A stretch of 64,000 nucleotides of DNA from Effrenium voratum (lineage: Eukaryota > Sar > Dinophyceae > Suessiales > Symbiodiniaceae): positions 904,295-968,294 of the forward strand of contig CAUJNA010001857.1 of the NCBI GenBank assembly GCA_963377175.1. Direction: 5' to 3'. Of the stretch, positions 23,238 through 34,900 are shown one piece after another; position 1 is the stretch's first letter, and each line of letters opens with the position of its first letter. Both the position numbers and the translations under genes were made by a program. The notes beneath the pieces were generated by a model. The model was not told where the DNA came from. It saw nothing but the letters and a program-made list of their open reading frames with translations, and did no database searches.

Positions 23238-25252
23238 GTGAGCTCCGCGTGCCAGGAACTTGCAAAGAAAGCACGGGACTCCCTGCGCACCAAGCTGTGG
23301 TCTTAGCCATTACTCAATTTGCCAAACTCGGCAGAGAGAGAGAGAGAGAGACGGAGAACCATTTGCCACCCCAGAAAGTGTACATTGGAGCGCAGAGAGT
23401 GTACTAAGAGACCACACGACGAATTATATCTGGAGGGATGGGAGGGAGGATTGAAACCTCCCGGCCGAGGTGCAGCAGTGAGGGCAGCGGGATATCGGCA
23501 TTTCAGTCGAACCGGCCACGTGCCGAGTGGCCGACTCTGGAGCAGGAATCCGACAGTATTGGAGGCTATTCCATGTTCGTGTAAAGCCAGGCGTTGTGGC
23601 AAAGCAAAGCGGCAAGGATCATCGGAAGCTTTCTGAGTGGTGGAAATGGCTGGAATTCCAGTTCAGGTCCAATTCCAGGGATTTGACACGAGCCTCAACT
23701 GCGGACCTTGGCGTCTTTGATGGGACGAGCGGTGGCGCCAGTTCCTGAGCACCAATGAGTCCGTGGATGCAAATTGATGGGAACCTTGGAACAATCAACC
23801 TAAGCAAATTGAAGGATGCACACTTCACATGAACATCCTCTATCGGTCAGCCAGTGACGTGACCCAGGGTTGCATTGCCGCATCCGAGGACGATTGCGTG
23901 AGCAGTTAAGCTGAGGCCGGCTACAGTCAATGGCCAAGCCAGGCAGCGCCCTGGCCAACCACTTCGGGGTCCCAGGCTCAGCCGGAGGTTCGGTCAGCAT
24001 TTCCCGGTCCGAAACATTGGGCCACTCACTCGATCTTCCATGGGGCCAAAAGGAACGCAACCATTTTGCAATTTCCACTTTGAGACATCACTGAAGCGCG
24101 GATGTTGATCACAAGTGACGAAGTGGTTTGCGACAGGCGGGGTCGCCAGACTGAGGACTTGGCCTGGGGCAGCCCAGGCAACGGAGTTGCGCCACGTCCA
24201 ATTTGCCAAATTGCTTTGCGTCAAAACAAGACCCCACAACTATTGGTTTCGTTTGGGTTTCCGTTGAAGCCAACTTTAAAAAGAGCCCAAATACCTCCAG
24301 TTTGTTGATCTGGTTCTCGAATGTATCTCTACTCAAGCTTCAATGTCTGCCTCGGAGGCCGGAGAAGCCCGCGCGCCACGCTCGCCCTGGGACACTGGTG
24401 GCTCGGGCCAGGCCCGGAGCCGGGGGCTGGGGGCTGGGGGCGTGGGGCTTTCTGAGCTGCGCCCATTGCCGTGCCTCACTTTTTGTAGCGGTGGTGTGCA
24501 GCCTCAGGCCAGCTTTGAGAATGGAGTTCAGAGGGAGCCGCAGTTTTTGGTTTGTTCTGGGCTGTCCCTTCGGTAAAATCTGATATGGGACGAAGAGACC
24601 TGGGTTTTGGATGCACCAGGTGAGGAGGAATGAAACCACATCTCTGAGGGCCAGCCCCTGGAGCTAACGGGAGCATTAAAGCGCCTCGCTTGCCTGTCAA
24701 ATCATAGCAACAGCTGACATGAAGGGCCCCAGGTGGGAGGGCCCTTCTTTTCCCGTAGTATCACTTTTCGCCAGACATTCCAGGGGGGGGCGAGTGAATT
24801 TTGACAGGCTTTTGTGTCACTTTGCGCGGCTACAGAGCTGAAGCAATGTACATACAGTGTTTTGCACGCGCGCGGGCGCACCTGGCAAATGTACACTTGC
24901 TGCCATGCCAGATGGAAAACAAGCCGTATACTTTTGTGGGCCTCCACACGGCAGGAAAAGTATTTTCACCCGCGCCGCGACCTGTGATGTGTTTGGCTCA
25001 CAGGCGGAGAAGACACCCCTTACGACGTGGACACGTCAGACATTTGTATGAGATTGGATGCCCTTCTCCTTCTATATCTATTCAACATGTTCCAGCCAGA
25101 GGTGTGCGATACTCGTTCTAGCTCCACCCTGCCCACGTTGTTAAAAATCAAACTGCATTGTGTTGGCCACACAGGTCTGCAAAACAACTTTGTGCATTTG
25201 CCACAGCTGACGGCAGAAAGAAACTTTTCGGCACATCTCCCCATGGTCTCAG
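23238..25252. other. Non-coding stretch
   Basis: About 2 kb with a short GA run at about 23333-23351 and a copy of the dispersed TTTGGGTTTCCG motif near 24250. I see no exon with both a credible frame and splice sites. Confidence 0.4.
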
Positions 25253-25352
25253 AGTGGTCACATATGCCATCCTTGCGGGAGATCATGCTGAATCGGGCGA
25301 AGGAGCCCGCCAAGGCTCGCTCGGGAGGTCTTCTAAAACTTAGGGAGCAAAG
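25253..25352 (+). CDS. Candidate exon
   Basis: After CATGGTCTCAG the frame reads WSHMPSLREIMLNRAKEPAK. The exon ends either at a GC donor (25315) or at a GT donor (25353) after further residues, LLKLREQ. It is helix-like and of no known family. It may belong to the enkurin-domain gene downstream or to the coiled-coil gene upstream. Confidence 0.4.
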
Positions 25353-25549
25353 GTCCTTTTCACTTTTCTTTCCTTTGTGAAAACCACCCAGCTGAATCCA
25401 TGGAGTTTGTGGATCAAAGCATTGGGATCCAGACGTCCAGCTCGTTTTGATGCACTTGTCAGGTGCATCCCATGGATCGGGTGCAACACCCGGGATTGCG
25501 GGTAGGAGACGGTTCGCGACAGCGATTTGCCAAGGTTGCTACACCCCAG

Positions 25550-25622
25550 ACGGCGCCAGACTCGCCGCGGGTCAACTCGCCCGCACAGGCAGGACAGGGC
25601 ACAAGGAGCATCAAACCAGCAG
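25550..25622 (+). CDS. Candidate exon, proline/serine-rich
   Basis: Between GCTACACCCCAG and a GTGTTG donor it reads TAPDSPRVNSPAQAGQGTRS, then IKPA. This is a linker-like composition. Confidence 0.4.
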
Positions 25623-25828
25623 GTGTTGCATGACTGTTGGTCAGGAGAGATGGAACACACGTCCAGAAATCACCTTGTATTTGTCATCAATAAGTCCTAA
25701 TTATTGCAGTCAGTACTGAGCTGGATCCTTGTTGTATGGATATTTTCTTTTTTGCTAGGTCTTTCCTTTGACCGCTGCATTTCGAAGAATGGCGGGGGTA
25801 AGCCTTTGGGTCCTTTGGATGAACTCAG

Positions 25829-25902
25829 ACCTGAGCGAAGGCGATCACGCCGCAGCGAAACGGCTACGGGCGCCCGCCAAAGCCGCAAGCTCAGCAGGAC
25901 AA
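25829..25902 (+). CDS. Candidate exon
   Basis: Between GAACTCAG and a GTACCG donor it reads LSEGDHAAAKRLRAPAKAAS, then SAGQ. Confidence 0.4.
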
Positions 25903-26559
25903 GTACCGGAGACATGACCCAAGCTCCGCAACACGGCTGTATCTGGAACTAGGTCCCACTTGAGTACTGTACTCTCCTGGCTAACATTGTATCATGGAGC
26001 CCCAAATATCTAGCAACGGAATATCCTTCCGGGGATTGGGGGAACACCCTCTACATCCTTTTGGGGGTTCCATGCAATTTGGGCAAGAAATACACGCAAG
26101 CGACGCAAGTCCATGTGACTGTGGCTGATCTCAGGCCCAAGGCAACTCCGGGGCAGAGGAGCCCGGGCAGCGCTGGCTCAGTGCAGAGGAGCCAAATTGC
26201 GTGACTCGGGATGGAAACCCAAAGCCGCGGATTCCACCAGTTGGGATGAGTGAAAGGGGAGAGTGGTGCAGGAGTTTATTTGTCCTTCATTGAAACCCAA
26301 ACTGTGAACGGTGAAAATCAAAATTGGGGATCATGGTGCGATCAGACAACCTTAGTAACTTTGTGGTACACGATTGCTTTACCACTTATTAGCAAACAAC
26401 CATACTGATATTTTGCCTTGATGTGTCGTGTGTTGAAAAGTGCGACAACTTTGGCTTTGCCTCTTGCATCGCGCCTTGCACCCAATGGCTTCCTCAAGAT
26501 AGGAACCTTCACTTTTTTAAGATACATATGATCAAGCCTGTGATGACCCCTGGCAATAG

Positions 26560-26638
26560 TTGTGCCGATGAGGCTGCAAAAGCAGTCCTAGCGTGTGACT
26601 CGGCTGCCGCCTCTCTGCTCCGTGAAAGAGTTGTCAAG
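26560..26638 (+). CDS. Candidate exon
   Basis: After TGGCAATAG the frame reads CADEAAKAVLACDSAAASLL, then RERVVK, and ends at a good GTAACC donor (26639). Ala-rich helix, no family recognised. Confidence 0.45.
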
Positions 26639-26988
26639 GTAACCGACCAGCTAGAAAGTGAGTTTTTCCTTGCCTTGGCAACATGCCGAAAGACCACGAG
26701 GAGATGACCCGCGAGGAGCCCCCTTCCTCATGGTCCAGTCTCAACTGTGCCCCCATTGATCAAAAGTGGCATGCTGCGTCAGTCGTCAGCGGTACGTTCA
26801 TTACACAAGGGGTTCATTCCCTCCCCAGTCTGGAAGGACACACCGTGATGAGATCAACACTTTGTCCTACTCTCTTCGGAGGGCTTCCGTGGTTTCCGTG
26901 TGGATGAGTCCGTGACACTCTTGCCTGGACTCGTGCCAGGGTCTGCATTCTTGCCTTCCTCTCCACTCCGTGCCATCAAACCTGGCAG

Positions 26989-27068
26989 TTGAGGATGCTC
27001 TTCGCTCTCGCCGCGGCCTCCTCGCCTCTGCCAGCACTCTTCGCACCAGACGTCTCAAGGATCAGTAA
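26989..27068 (+). CDS. Candidate exon, possibly terminal
   Basis: After CCTGGCAG it reads EDALRSRRGLLASASTLRTR, then RLKDQ and TAA at 27066. It could be a last exon of the upstream coiled-coil gene or an internal exon ending at AAG (27059). Confidence 0.4.
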
Positions 27069-27610
27069 CTGCTAATCTCTGGCTAGATGCTGGCCTTATG
27101 TTTACCGACCTGCAAGACCATGAGCTGCGGAAGAAGTGTCAAGGTTTCTCTGCAGGGCTGGGCTTCACTTTTTGCAGCGGCTTGCATCCTCAGGACCAGC
27201 GAGGAGAGGAGACCAAGGGCACAATCCGTCACTGCCCAACGAGGCTGACAGTGTGTCTCAAATGGCAGGTTCTTGCCTTCACTCGATCGGCCCCCAACTC
27301 TTTGCACGCCTGCTTGGAAAGCCACCTGCCAGATCAGGCCAACACAGTATCCGGAAAAAAATGAGTTCCCTTAAGCGCAAGTATACAGGTGAGCCTGAGG
27401 CACCCTTTTGATGATGCCAATCAACCATTCTGCTGTAGGCCGACGCACGCCCAGCGAGCCACCTCCGGATGGAGGCAAAGATCGGCTGTTCAGAATCATG
27501 TGCGCTTCCCAAAATTGGGCAGCCCTACGTTTCCTTTTGGTTTCCTCTCAGAAACTATTTAACAGGGATTCTCCGTGCACCCCCAAACGTGATGGCAATT
27601 TGCTTCGCAG

Positions 27611-29312
27611 GCGAGGAGATGTCCACGCCCGGGAAACGCGCGCAAGGCGGGTTTCGGGACGCAGATCAATAGTTGCCCAACCTGTTGGCTCTTCGATCCT
27701 TTGCCGGGATCCAACCCTGGCTTTTCATTCTTCATTCGGACGTTTAGCTGGGCCAAGCCATCCATGTTGGGTTCAAGCACCGATTCCTCTACACCTCAAG
27801 TGACGCTCTTTCCAAGCAAGAGGCGGCAAAATTTAAGAGGTTGGCCCGAGTTGCTTTCCAGGTACTCCGACGGCGCGCGCCAAGGCCTGGTCACTCCCGA
27901 GCAAGGCTTCCTTATGGGCCTTCCGTTTGGGGCTTGCTGAGGCCCGGTCGCTCTCGGCCAATCGTGCTCCGGACAAGATTCGGATAGGCGCGGCTGGCTT
28001 TGCTCCAAATGAGGGACGCTCCATTGACATGCTGATCTTCAAGAAATAAAGATAGCGCAGAAAGTCCTTACTTTAAGACACACCCAACAGTTTCCACATT
28101 TTCAGATTCTTCTCTGGAAAATCCAAACGGCATGATATACCCAGGTGATGCCGCACCTCCGATCGAGCGCAAGGACGTCGGCAAGGTAAGGGGTGTCTGA
28201 GTGTTGTCCGAGTGGTTTTCACTGCCAGTGTTGTCTTTCAGGGCTGTCAAGGTCCGAGAAACAACGGGAGGGTTTGTTTTCTGGAGGGGCTCGGCATGTG
28301 AGAAGCTCAGGTGCCGGCGTATCTGAAGAGGAGGCAAGCCGAGATGGCCGAGGATGGATGTTCTGCATGCCGCAGGGTCGAACTCCACTGCGCACATATA
28401 TATGTGGAGGGTTACAGGAAACACACCCCTCGCTCCTGCTTGATGTTGTAATGGTTATATTTGTTACCATCGGGATGACTAAACCAACATGGGTTGGAGT
28501 TGTGCCATTTGCTTCCAGATTCCATCCACATCCTGAATTCGGACTCTCCACAAAGAGCGGACGGAACACGAAGCGGCTGCCGTCCGAGGAGAAGAGGATA
28601 GCAGCGCGGCCAGTGTCTCCGCAGCCTCCGCGTGGGCCTCAGCAATGCGGTGAGGGCAAACGTGAAAACAGGCACTCCATGATTGTCCACCGAATCTGCC
28701 CGGCTTCCGTGACTGATCCTTAGGCCCGGCTTTCGGAAGGTAGGGGAGGAGGAGCGGGAGGACACCCTAGAGGTGCTCAGGCACATATGCGCCAATGTGA
28801 AGGGGTAGGGGTCGACCCTGGTGAAATTTGTGCCGTTGGAGCTCCTCCCAAATTGTTGTTTTCTAGTGTTGACATATACTTGGACGTCATTACCGAAAGA
28901 ACGAGGTTAGGAGGTCCATGTTTTAAGTGGGCTATCAAATGAACCCACTCTCACCAAGAATAGGCACGGAAAGGGGTGAGTGACATGGATGCTTTTTCGG
29001 TTTTTTTTGTCGGAGAAGGGTGTTTCTTGGAAAAATATGTATGAGTGTGGTCAGGATTGGTCATTTGGTCACTGCTGTTTGCCAGAATCCACTCGTCGAC
29101 GGCTAAGTTTGCCGGGCAATGCCAGGCTGCGGAAGGAGGAGGTGGAGAAAGCGCAGCGAGGCCTTCCTTTCAAGATCGAGACCGTTGGGCAGAAGCAGCG
29201 GGAGAAGGACCGAGTGACTTGGTGACTGGGCGAGTTTGTGGATCTTGGCTTCGCTGAGGACCTGAGCGACCGTTTGGCTCACATAGAAAAGCTCACAGGC
29301 TGGGTGTGCTAA
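27611..29312 (+). CDS. Enkurin-domain protein, 3' part of the gene
   Basis: Enkurin-domain proteins (ENKUR, ENKD1) bind microtubules in cilia and flagella. The exons are 27611-27650, 27801-27861, 27906-27987, 28145-28185, 28311-28352, 28556-28605, 29126-29213 and 29259-29312 (TAA at 29310), all in phase. Family landmarks occur in order. RKDVGK-VPAYLKRRQAEMAE matches the KxxGxVPxYL start of the domain. TKRLPSEEKRIAA matches the L-P-x-E-E-R segment. QRGLPFKIETV matches LPxxIDT. The C-terminal helix DLSDRLAHIEKL matches RLxxIEKxI. Donors are GT, GC (27988, 28606) and GA (28353). Two introns are tiny (27862-27905, 44 bases; 29214-29258, 45 bases). The N-terminal exons are less certain and the true start lies further upstream, possibly among the pieces at 25253-27068. 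Confidence 0.72.
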
Positions 29313-31999
29313 CACCTTCTCACCCTGTGGTTTGTAGCAAGCAGCCATTTGGAGGGGCACTGCCCTGTTTTGAAGAGAGAGTTTTAAGCCAAAATAGGAG
29401 CCAAAAAAGTGGAGCCATGTCTAACTTTCCATGCAGGGTCGGAAAAGCGGCCGGTACCAAGGGACCAGTGCGTGGCCCCCAAAGCGGTAACTTCACCCGC
29501 ACGACTGTCAAGGCATGTTCTCAAAGCCGGTGGTCTTCGTCCCTGCGGACTCGGGGCGGCAGACTCGGTCGGCGGTTTGTTAGGGCATGTGTTCATTCGG
29601 CTGAGTAGGGGGATGTGCACATTTGCCTGCGGTATAACGAGCGAGTGCCTTGTTAACAGAAGACCGCGGTAAGGCCGCCTTTAGTAAGGCCGGGTGGATT
29701 TCTTTTGGGCAACACACTGAATTGGGTGCAAGATGAAGTAGGAACACACCCAGAACGAGGTAGGGCCATGACATACAGGTGGTCGACATTCCCAACACAT
29801 GCGCCGTTGGAGAACGAGTCCAAACGGGTTTAGGGTGAGGAACACTTGACCATGCAAGCATGTGGAAAACAGTTGCCGTGACTTTCATATTGTACATTTG
29901 CACACACACACACAGATACACCAACTATATGGCCTTTTGCATGTATACAGGCATCATGTCAATGTGGTTTGTTTGCGTCAATGAACTCGAGCCACTTTTG
30001 GCAGGCGCAACGCTTCTTGGCGTCAGAAAATCGCGCGAGGTCATCCGTAGGGTTTGCAAAGGACTCAGCCGCAAGAGAGACATTGGATGGCTTATGCCTC
30101 CCGCAAATTCCTGTACCGCGCCTATTTGCCTCACAGCGACTGAAGCTGTGTGGTGAGCTGTGTCCGATCATTAGCACAAGTGTACATGATGCAGTTGACC
30201 CTTTCACTCAGCCCTCCCGCCCTCAGCACGTCAACAGGCAATTCCTGGTACGGACGAAGTGCAACGCTGCCAAACCATTCCTTTTCTGAACAAGCGCGCA
30301 TGCATCGCTTCTTGGAATCACATCTCACAAGAAGGGCACCTTTCAATTTTGCAGGGCCGTGCACGGACAAACGTGAGCACAGTATGCTGGAACTCGCCAC
30401 GGCAAAGCAGGCTTTGCCAACCGGGTTGTTTGACTCTAGATATGCAAAGTCTGGCAGGTTTGCTTCTGAAAGCGAGGAGGTGCTTGAAGTGGTGTGCAGG
30501 ATGAATCACCAAGAGGTGCTGCGGCATCGCTTCCTTTACAGCATCATTTGCATGGATTCCAGAAGATTTGCCAAGACTTTGGCCAAGGCCAATTGCAGCT
30601 TCACTTCCATCTCTAGGCTCGCCAGTGTATGAGTCCTGCGATGTGATTTGGGCTTTGAGCAAATGTTGTTGCGAGACCCCGGTTTGAATGCAGACCAAAA
30701 TCATCCCAGGGCCAAAGGGCAGTCACGGGCCGCAGTTGTACGCACACCAGCTCCATACACTGCTGCCGATGTCAAAGCGCTGACAGAATTGGCCCAGGTG
30801 AAAAGGACCAAAAGTTCCACGCGCAGGTCACTCGCGGCAGATTCTTTGCGCATGCGACAGATCACACCTCGAATGAGGAGCCTTGCATTGCCCATGCCAA
30901 CAAACGCTTGTTCCAATCGCTTGCCGTTCTAGAAAGCCACTGGTTCGGCGAGATTTATACTGAATCCACTTCATCCCGGAAAGAGCTGGCTTCCCTGCAG
31001 AACGAGTCCCCACAGCTAAGCATTGCAACACATTGCAACCATTTACTGCACTTGCACTGTGCATATGAATGCCTCTTACATGACATGTTCTTCTCTGCCA
31101 ATGATCAGACCGTGTCCTGCAATTTGAGAAGTGCAGGTTCATGTGGCCTGAAATAAGAAGGGCGTTAGACTTGCAAGGTAGGCGATTCCGCCTCAGCACG
31201 CAAGCCAGTGCGGTCATCCATCGTGGTGAGGGCCTTAAGCATCTCTCCCATGTCAATGCGGGAATGTGTCAAAGGGCTGCCCTGGGAACAGCTGGGTGCC
31301 CTTGTTCAAGTGTATTATCTACAGGCCCTGGTTTGTGCTAGGACGAGCCCTGAGGTCAATCAAGCACCAGGTGGCCACTCCAATCTGACACTTGGCTAGG
31401 CCCAGCACGGTCGGACATCACTTCAGGGCTTGCATCTGATGTCATTGCAGGCAGCTGCGGCTGTGAAGCGATTGCGAGCCACCCGAGAAACTACAGATTG
31501 CTTTGGGAACTTCCCGATCAGGCTTCCTGGGTGTGTCTAGAAGCTTAGAGGGAAACAAGCAAGTCAGGTGGTTCCCTCAAATTGGAGTCAAAGCCTCATG
31601 GCTCTGCCAGAGCTGTTAATGAGTTGCGAAGTCCACGAGCGCATGCTCCGTGCTGAAGAGCTGCAGAGTGGCCTTCCGTGCATGAGGAATCACAAAGTCT
31701 GCAAGGAGTCAAAAGCAGAGTGGCCTTGTCCGGGGATCCCTCAGTTTCTCAAAGCGCATTTTCCAACCAGTGTTTCAAGCTAACTGGGGAGTCTCAAAAA
31801 CTGTCTAGAGTCTAGAGCTTTTGCTTTCTTCCGAGTGGTCCGGTTGTCACCACGGTGGTGGGTGGCTTCATTCACGCTGGCCTCGCCTGAAGCTTTGAAC
31901 ATTTTGGCATGCTGAACACGCATGTGCTGGAAATGTTTGGCTCGTGTACGACTTGGAGGCATTGCCCACCATGCTCCTTTCGTAGATCTGCCGTCGGCC
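29313..31999. other. Spacer between the enkurin-domain and kinesin genes
   Basis: The spacer contains a short CA run near 29900. Overlapping open frames on both strands lie between 30150 and 31000. One candidate exon-like piece at 31611-31667 reads LLMSCEVHERMLRAEEL. No promoter motif is evident; dinoflagellate promoters lack a recognisable TATA box. Confidence 0.4.
30150..30932 (+). other. Unrecognised open frames, possible decayed mobile-element or gene relic
   Basis: The frame 30150-30632 (160 codons) contains LELATAKQALPTGLFDSRYA and EEVLEVVCRMNHQEVLRHRF. The frame 30648-30932 contains TAADVKALTELAQVKRT. The opposite strand is also open over the same stretch, with sequence of similar quality. 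I recognise no domain, so either strand could be a relic or chance. Confidence 0.25.
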
Positions 32000-34900
32000 A
32001 TGCCGTCGAGTGAGTCCAGGGAGCGTACACCCAGCCAGCCGCTCAGGAATACGCCTGAGAGACGGCCTTGTGGCAGAGCCGCCACTCCGGCACCAGCAAG
32101 TGCGACCCCAACAAACTCCACTGCCACAAGTTCAACCCCGAGATCGGCCACTCCGAGATCTGCCCCGAGATCGGCCACGCCCAGCTCTGGCCCGAGATCG
32201 GCAAGCTCGGCTGCCCCGAGATCAGCGACCCCGAGATCAACTGTCCCCAGATCGACCACTCCGAGAAGAGACGCGAAGGAGCAGAAAGAGGGGAAAGACA
32301 TGAAGGCGGAGGGCAACGTTCAGCTTTTGTGGGGCTCTCCGACAAGCACCACCAGCACCTCAGGCGACGCTCGAAGCACCTCAGGCGACGCTCAAAGGGT
32401 CGAACTTTGAAAGTTTTTTGCTGGGCAAATACGCGTTGCGTGACCAAGCGCAGTCATTTGAACTTTCTTTTTGTGAAAGCCGCTCCACCAAATCCGCCGT
32501 GAAAAGCTGTGTCGCTCTTGTGCCTTTGGAGGCAGCTCTCGATCTCGGGGGCTGGCGAGCGGCAGCACCACGCCGGTGATGAAGCGGACGCCCTCCTCCA
32601 ACTCCTTGAGCAATTCACTGGGCTCGACCAGGCGAACACCGGCCAGGTGGGGCCTTGGATCCCAAGAACCAGAAAGCCAGGAAGCCAGGAAGAATTGCGC
32701 CCTTTGATTTGAGAAGGAAGCAAGAGGCAAGTGCTTGAAATGGTTGTGGCGTGTTGTGGCGTTTGTTGAAATGGTCATATAACACTTGAGGTCCGCATCC
32801 ACCTCTTCCCGCAAGCCCGTGAGCATCCCGAGCGAGCTGGTGACGCTTCGGGACATGTGCGGGGGCGAGTGCCAGCGCCTGGCCTCCGACTTTCCAGAGT
32901 GGGAGGACCTCGACGACTCGGCCGCATCGGCTGACAGACAGAACCAATCGGATGCCAAGTTTACCTGCCACCTGTTTCTCCAATCCCCCTAGGGAATACA
33001 AGAAGGCCACTTATGTGGGTTATACTCGGCTGACAACCGGTAAATCCAAAGTGGAGCGCGATCAGTTGATCTTTCGATGAACCTTCATGACCTGTGTCTC
33101 AGGCACGTTTACCTACTCGGGCAATTTATTTTTACCCACAGCCCGCGGGCTACTTGTACCAATCGGGTATGTAATCGGTCCATACCAGGACTTCTGCAAT
33201 GGGCTCACGAAGTTGCTGAAAGACGAGGTGGCGAGCCATATCAAGTCCTGTGGCAAATGTAGGGCGACCTCCTCCTTTTCGAGGAATCGCCAAAAGACGC
33301 AGAGCCCAGCTGGGCCCGCGATTTCAGAGTCCTCGTTGGCAACCCTCTGCCAGGCTGGGCTTGCTTCCTGTTTCATGTCGCTTTGTTTTCCCCGCAAGAT
33401 TTGCCCCCTCCCTTGAGTTGCCCAGATTCCCCAAACAATCAATTCACCGCCGCTCTTGGTCTCAAAGGATTTCCTTTGATCCAATGTCTGTATGACCTTG
33501 TTCATCATGGCCCGCCCTTTTTGGACCAAGTACAGATAAAATATGTCAGCCAAATATGTTCATACCAAACACCGCAAGGACACTGTAACGAAGAAGGGGG
33601 ACTGATGTTTCTTTTGCGCTTGACATAAGGATCTCTCTAATTCCTCTCCGGTGCCTGCGGGTCCTAACAGATCCAGGGTTCCTTTTCTGTTACCCCATAA
33701 ACATTTTTGCCATTTTCACTGTTTCCCATGGGGTTTCTTGTTTCCCATGAAAAAAGGTTGCCCATGGCTCCGTTACCATCCAGGCCTCCAGGATTCGTAC
33801 TCGGGTCAGGTCTGTTTGGAGTCCCTGGACGCCGCGCTGCGGGGGGAGCTGCAGAAGCAGAAGGATCTGCTGCTGGCGGAGATCGCCGAGTCCCTGGACG
33901 CGGCTGGGAAGAAGATGGCCCCGATTTGGGGGACACGGGTCCCGGACGAAAGGTTGGTGGTTGGATGGAAACGCCTTAGGGTAAATGGAACTTCAGACAT
34001 ACTATGTTACGTCTTGGTGGTTGCACACATCGCAGTGTTCGCCCATTGCGCTTGGTAGGGTGATGTGTAAGGGGAACCCAAAATGATGACAGAGGCACCT
34101 TTTGAACATGAAAAAAGACCCTCTTTTTGTTGGGTTCCAGCTTCTTTTGCACGGGAGTACTGATTCTGGACTCAACTGCCCTGAATAGTCACGTTATGTC
34201 ACGTTCTAAAGAGCAAGCCTCGCTTCATAGAACCCAGGGCACGACGCGGGCCACGCGGGGTTTGGTTCTCATGTCGGGATCAAAAATGATTACCAAGCTG
34301 AATCTTGACACTTGAGTTCAAGTTCACGCCATAACGATGCCTAAATGGCAGGGAGATGGGAAAATGCAACAAATGTCGCTCCCGGTGGGATGGTTCAGAA
34401 AGTCTACTCGCGGTTGGCCTTTGGCCAAGCCCTTGCGCCCAACCCAAGTAGGGTACCCCAAACATGTGCGTTTCCCTTTTGGTTTCTCTTCACCAACAAA
34501 GAATGGCCCCTGTTTGGACACTTAAACAAACATCGATAACACAACTGGAACCGCCTCAAACAAATACTTGCATACATCTAGCCAGTTAGATGATGTCCGC
34601 TATGTCCACCTAACAGCCCATGTCCATTAGCGTTCATGTCTGTGTCTGAAAATATGCGACCTCCAAACCAGTTGGACTTCCCGGTGTCAATTGTTTTTTC
34701 CCTTAAAAGCCACCCCAAGGGGACCCCGGGTTTAACAAAACGGCACGTAGACCGATTCCCATGGGGTCGGCTTCGCGCTCGAGGTGTCCTTTGGGGCGCT
34801 ACTGGGATTCGAGGGCGCCGGGCTGCAGCGGGGGGACGGGCGGCTTCAGAGCCTGGTCACCACGGCACAGGAGCGTCAGAGGCTGCTGAACCAGGCGAGA

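Noticed and set aside
28043..28052. AATAAAG after a frame ending FKK-TAA, looking like a polyadenylation signal
   Set aside because: The enkurin-domain exons continue in phase to 29312, and dinoflagellates do not rely on AATAAA. The better reading ends exon 3 at 27987.
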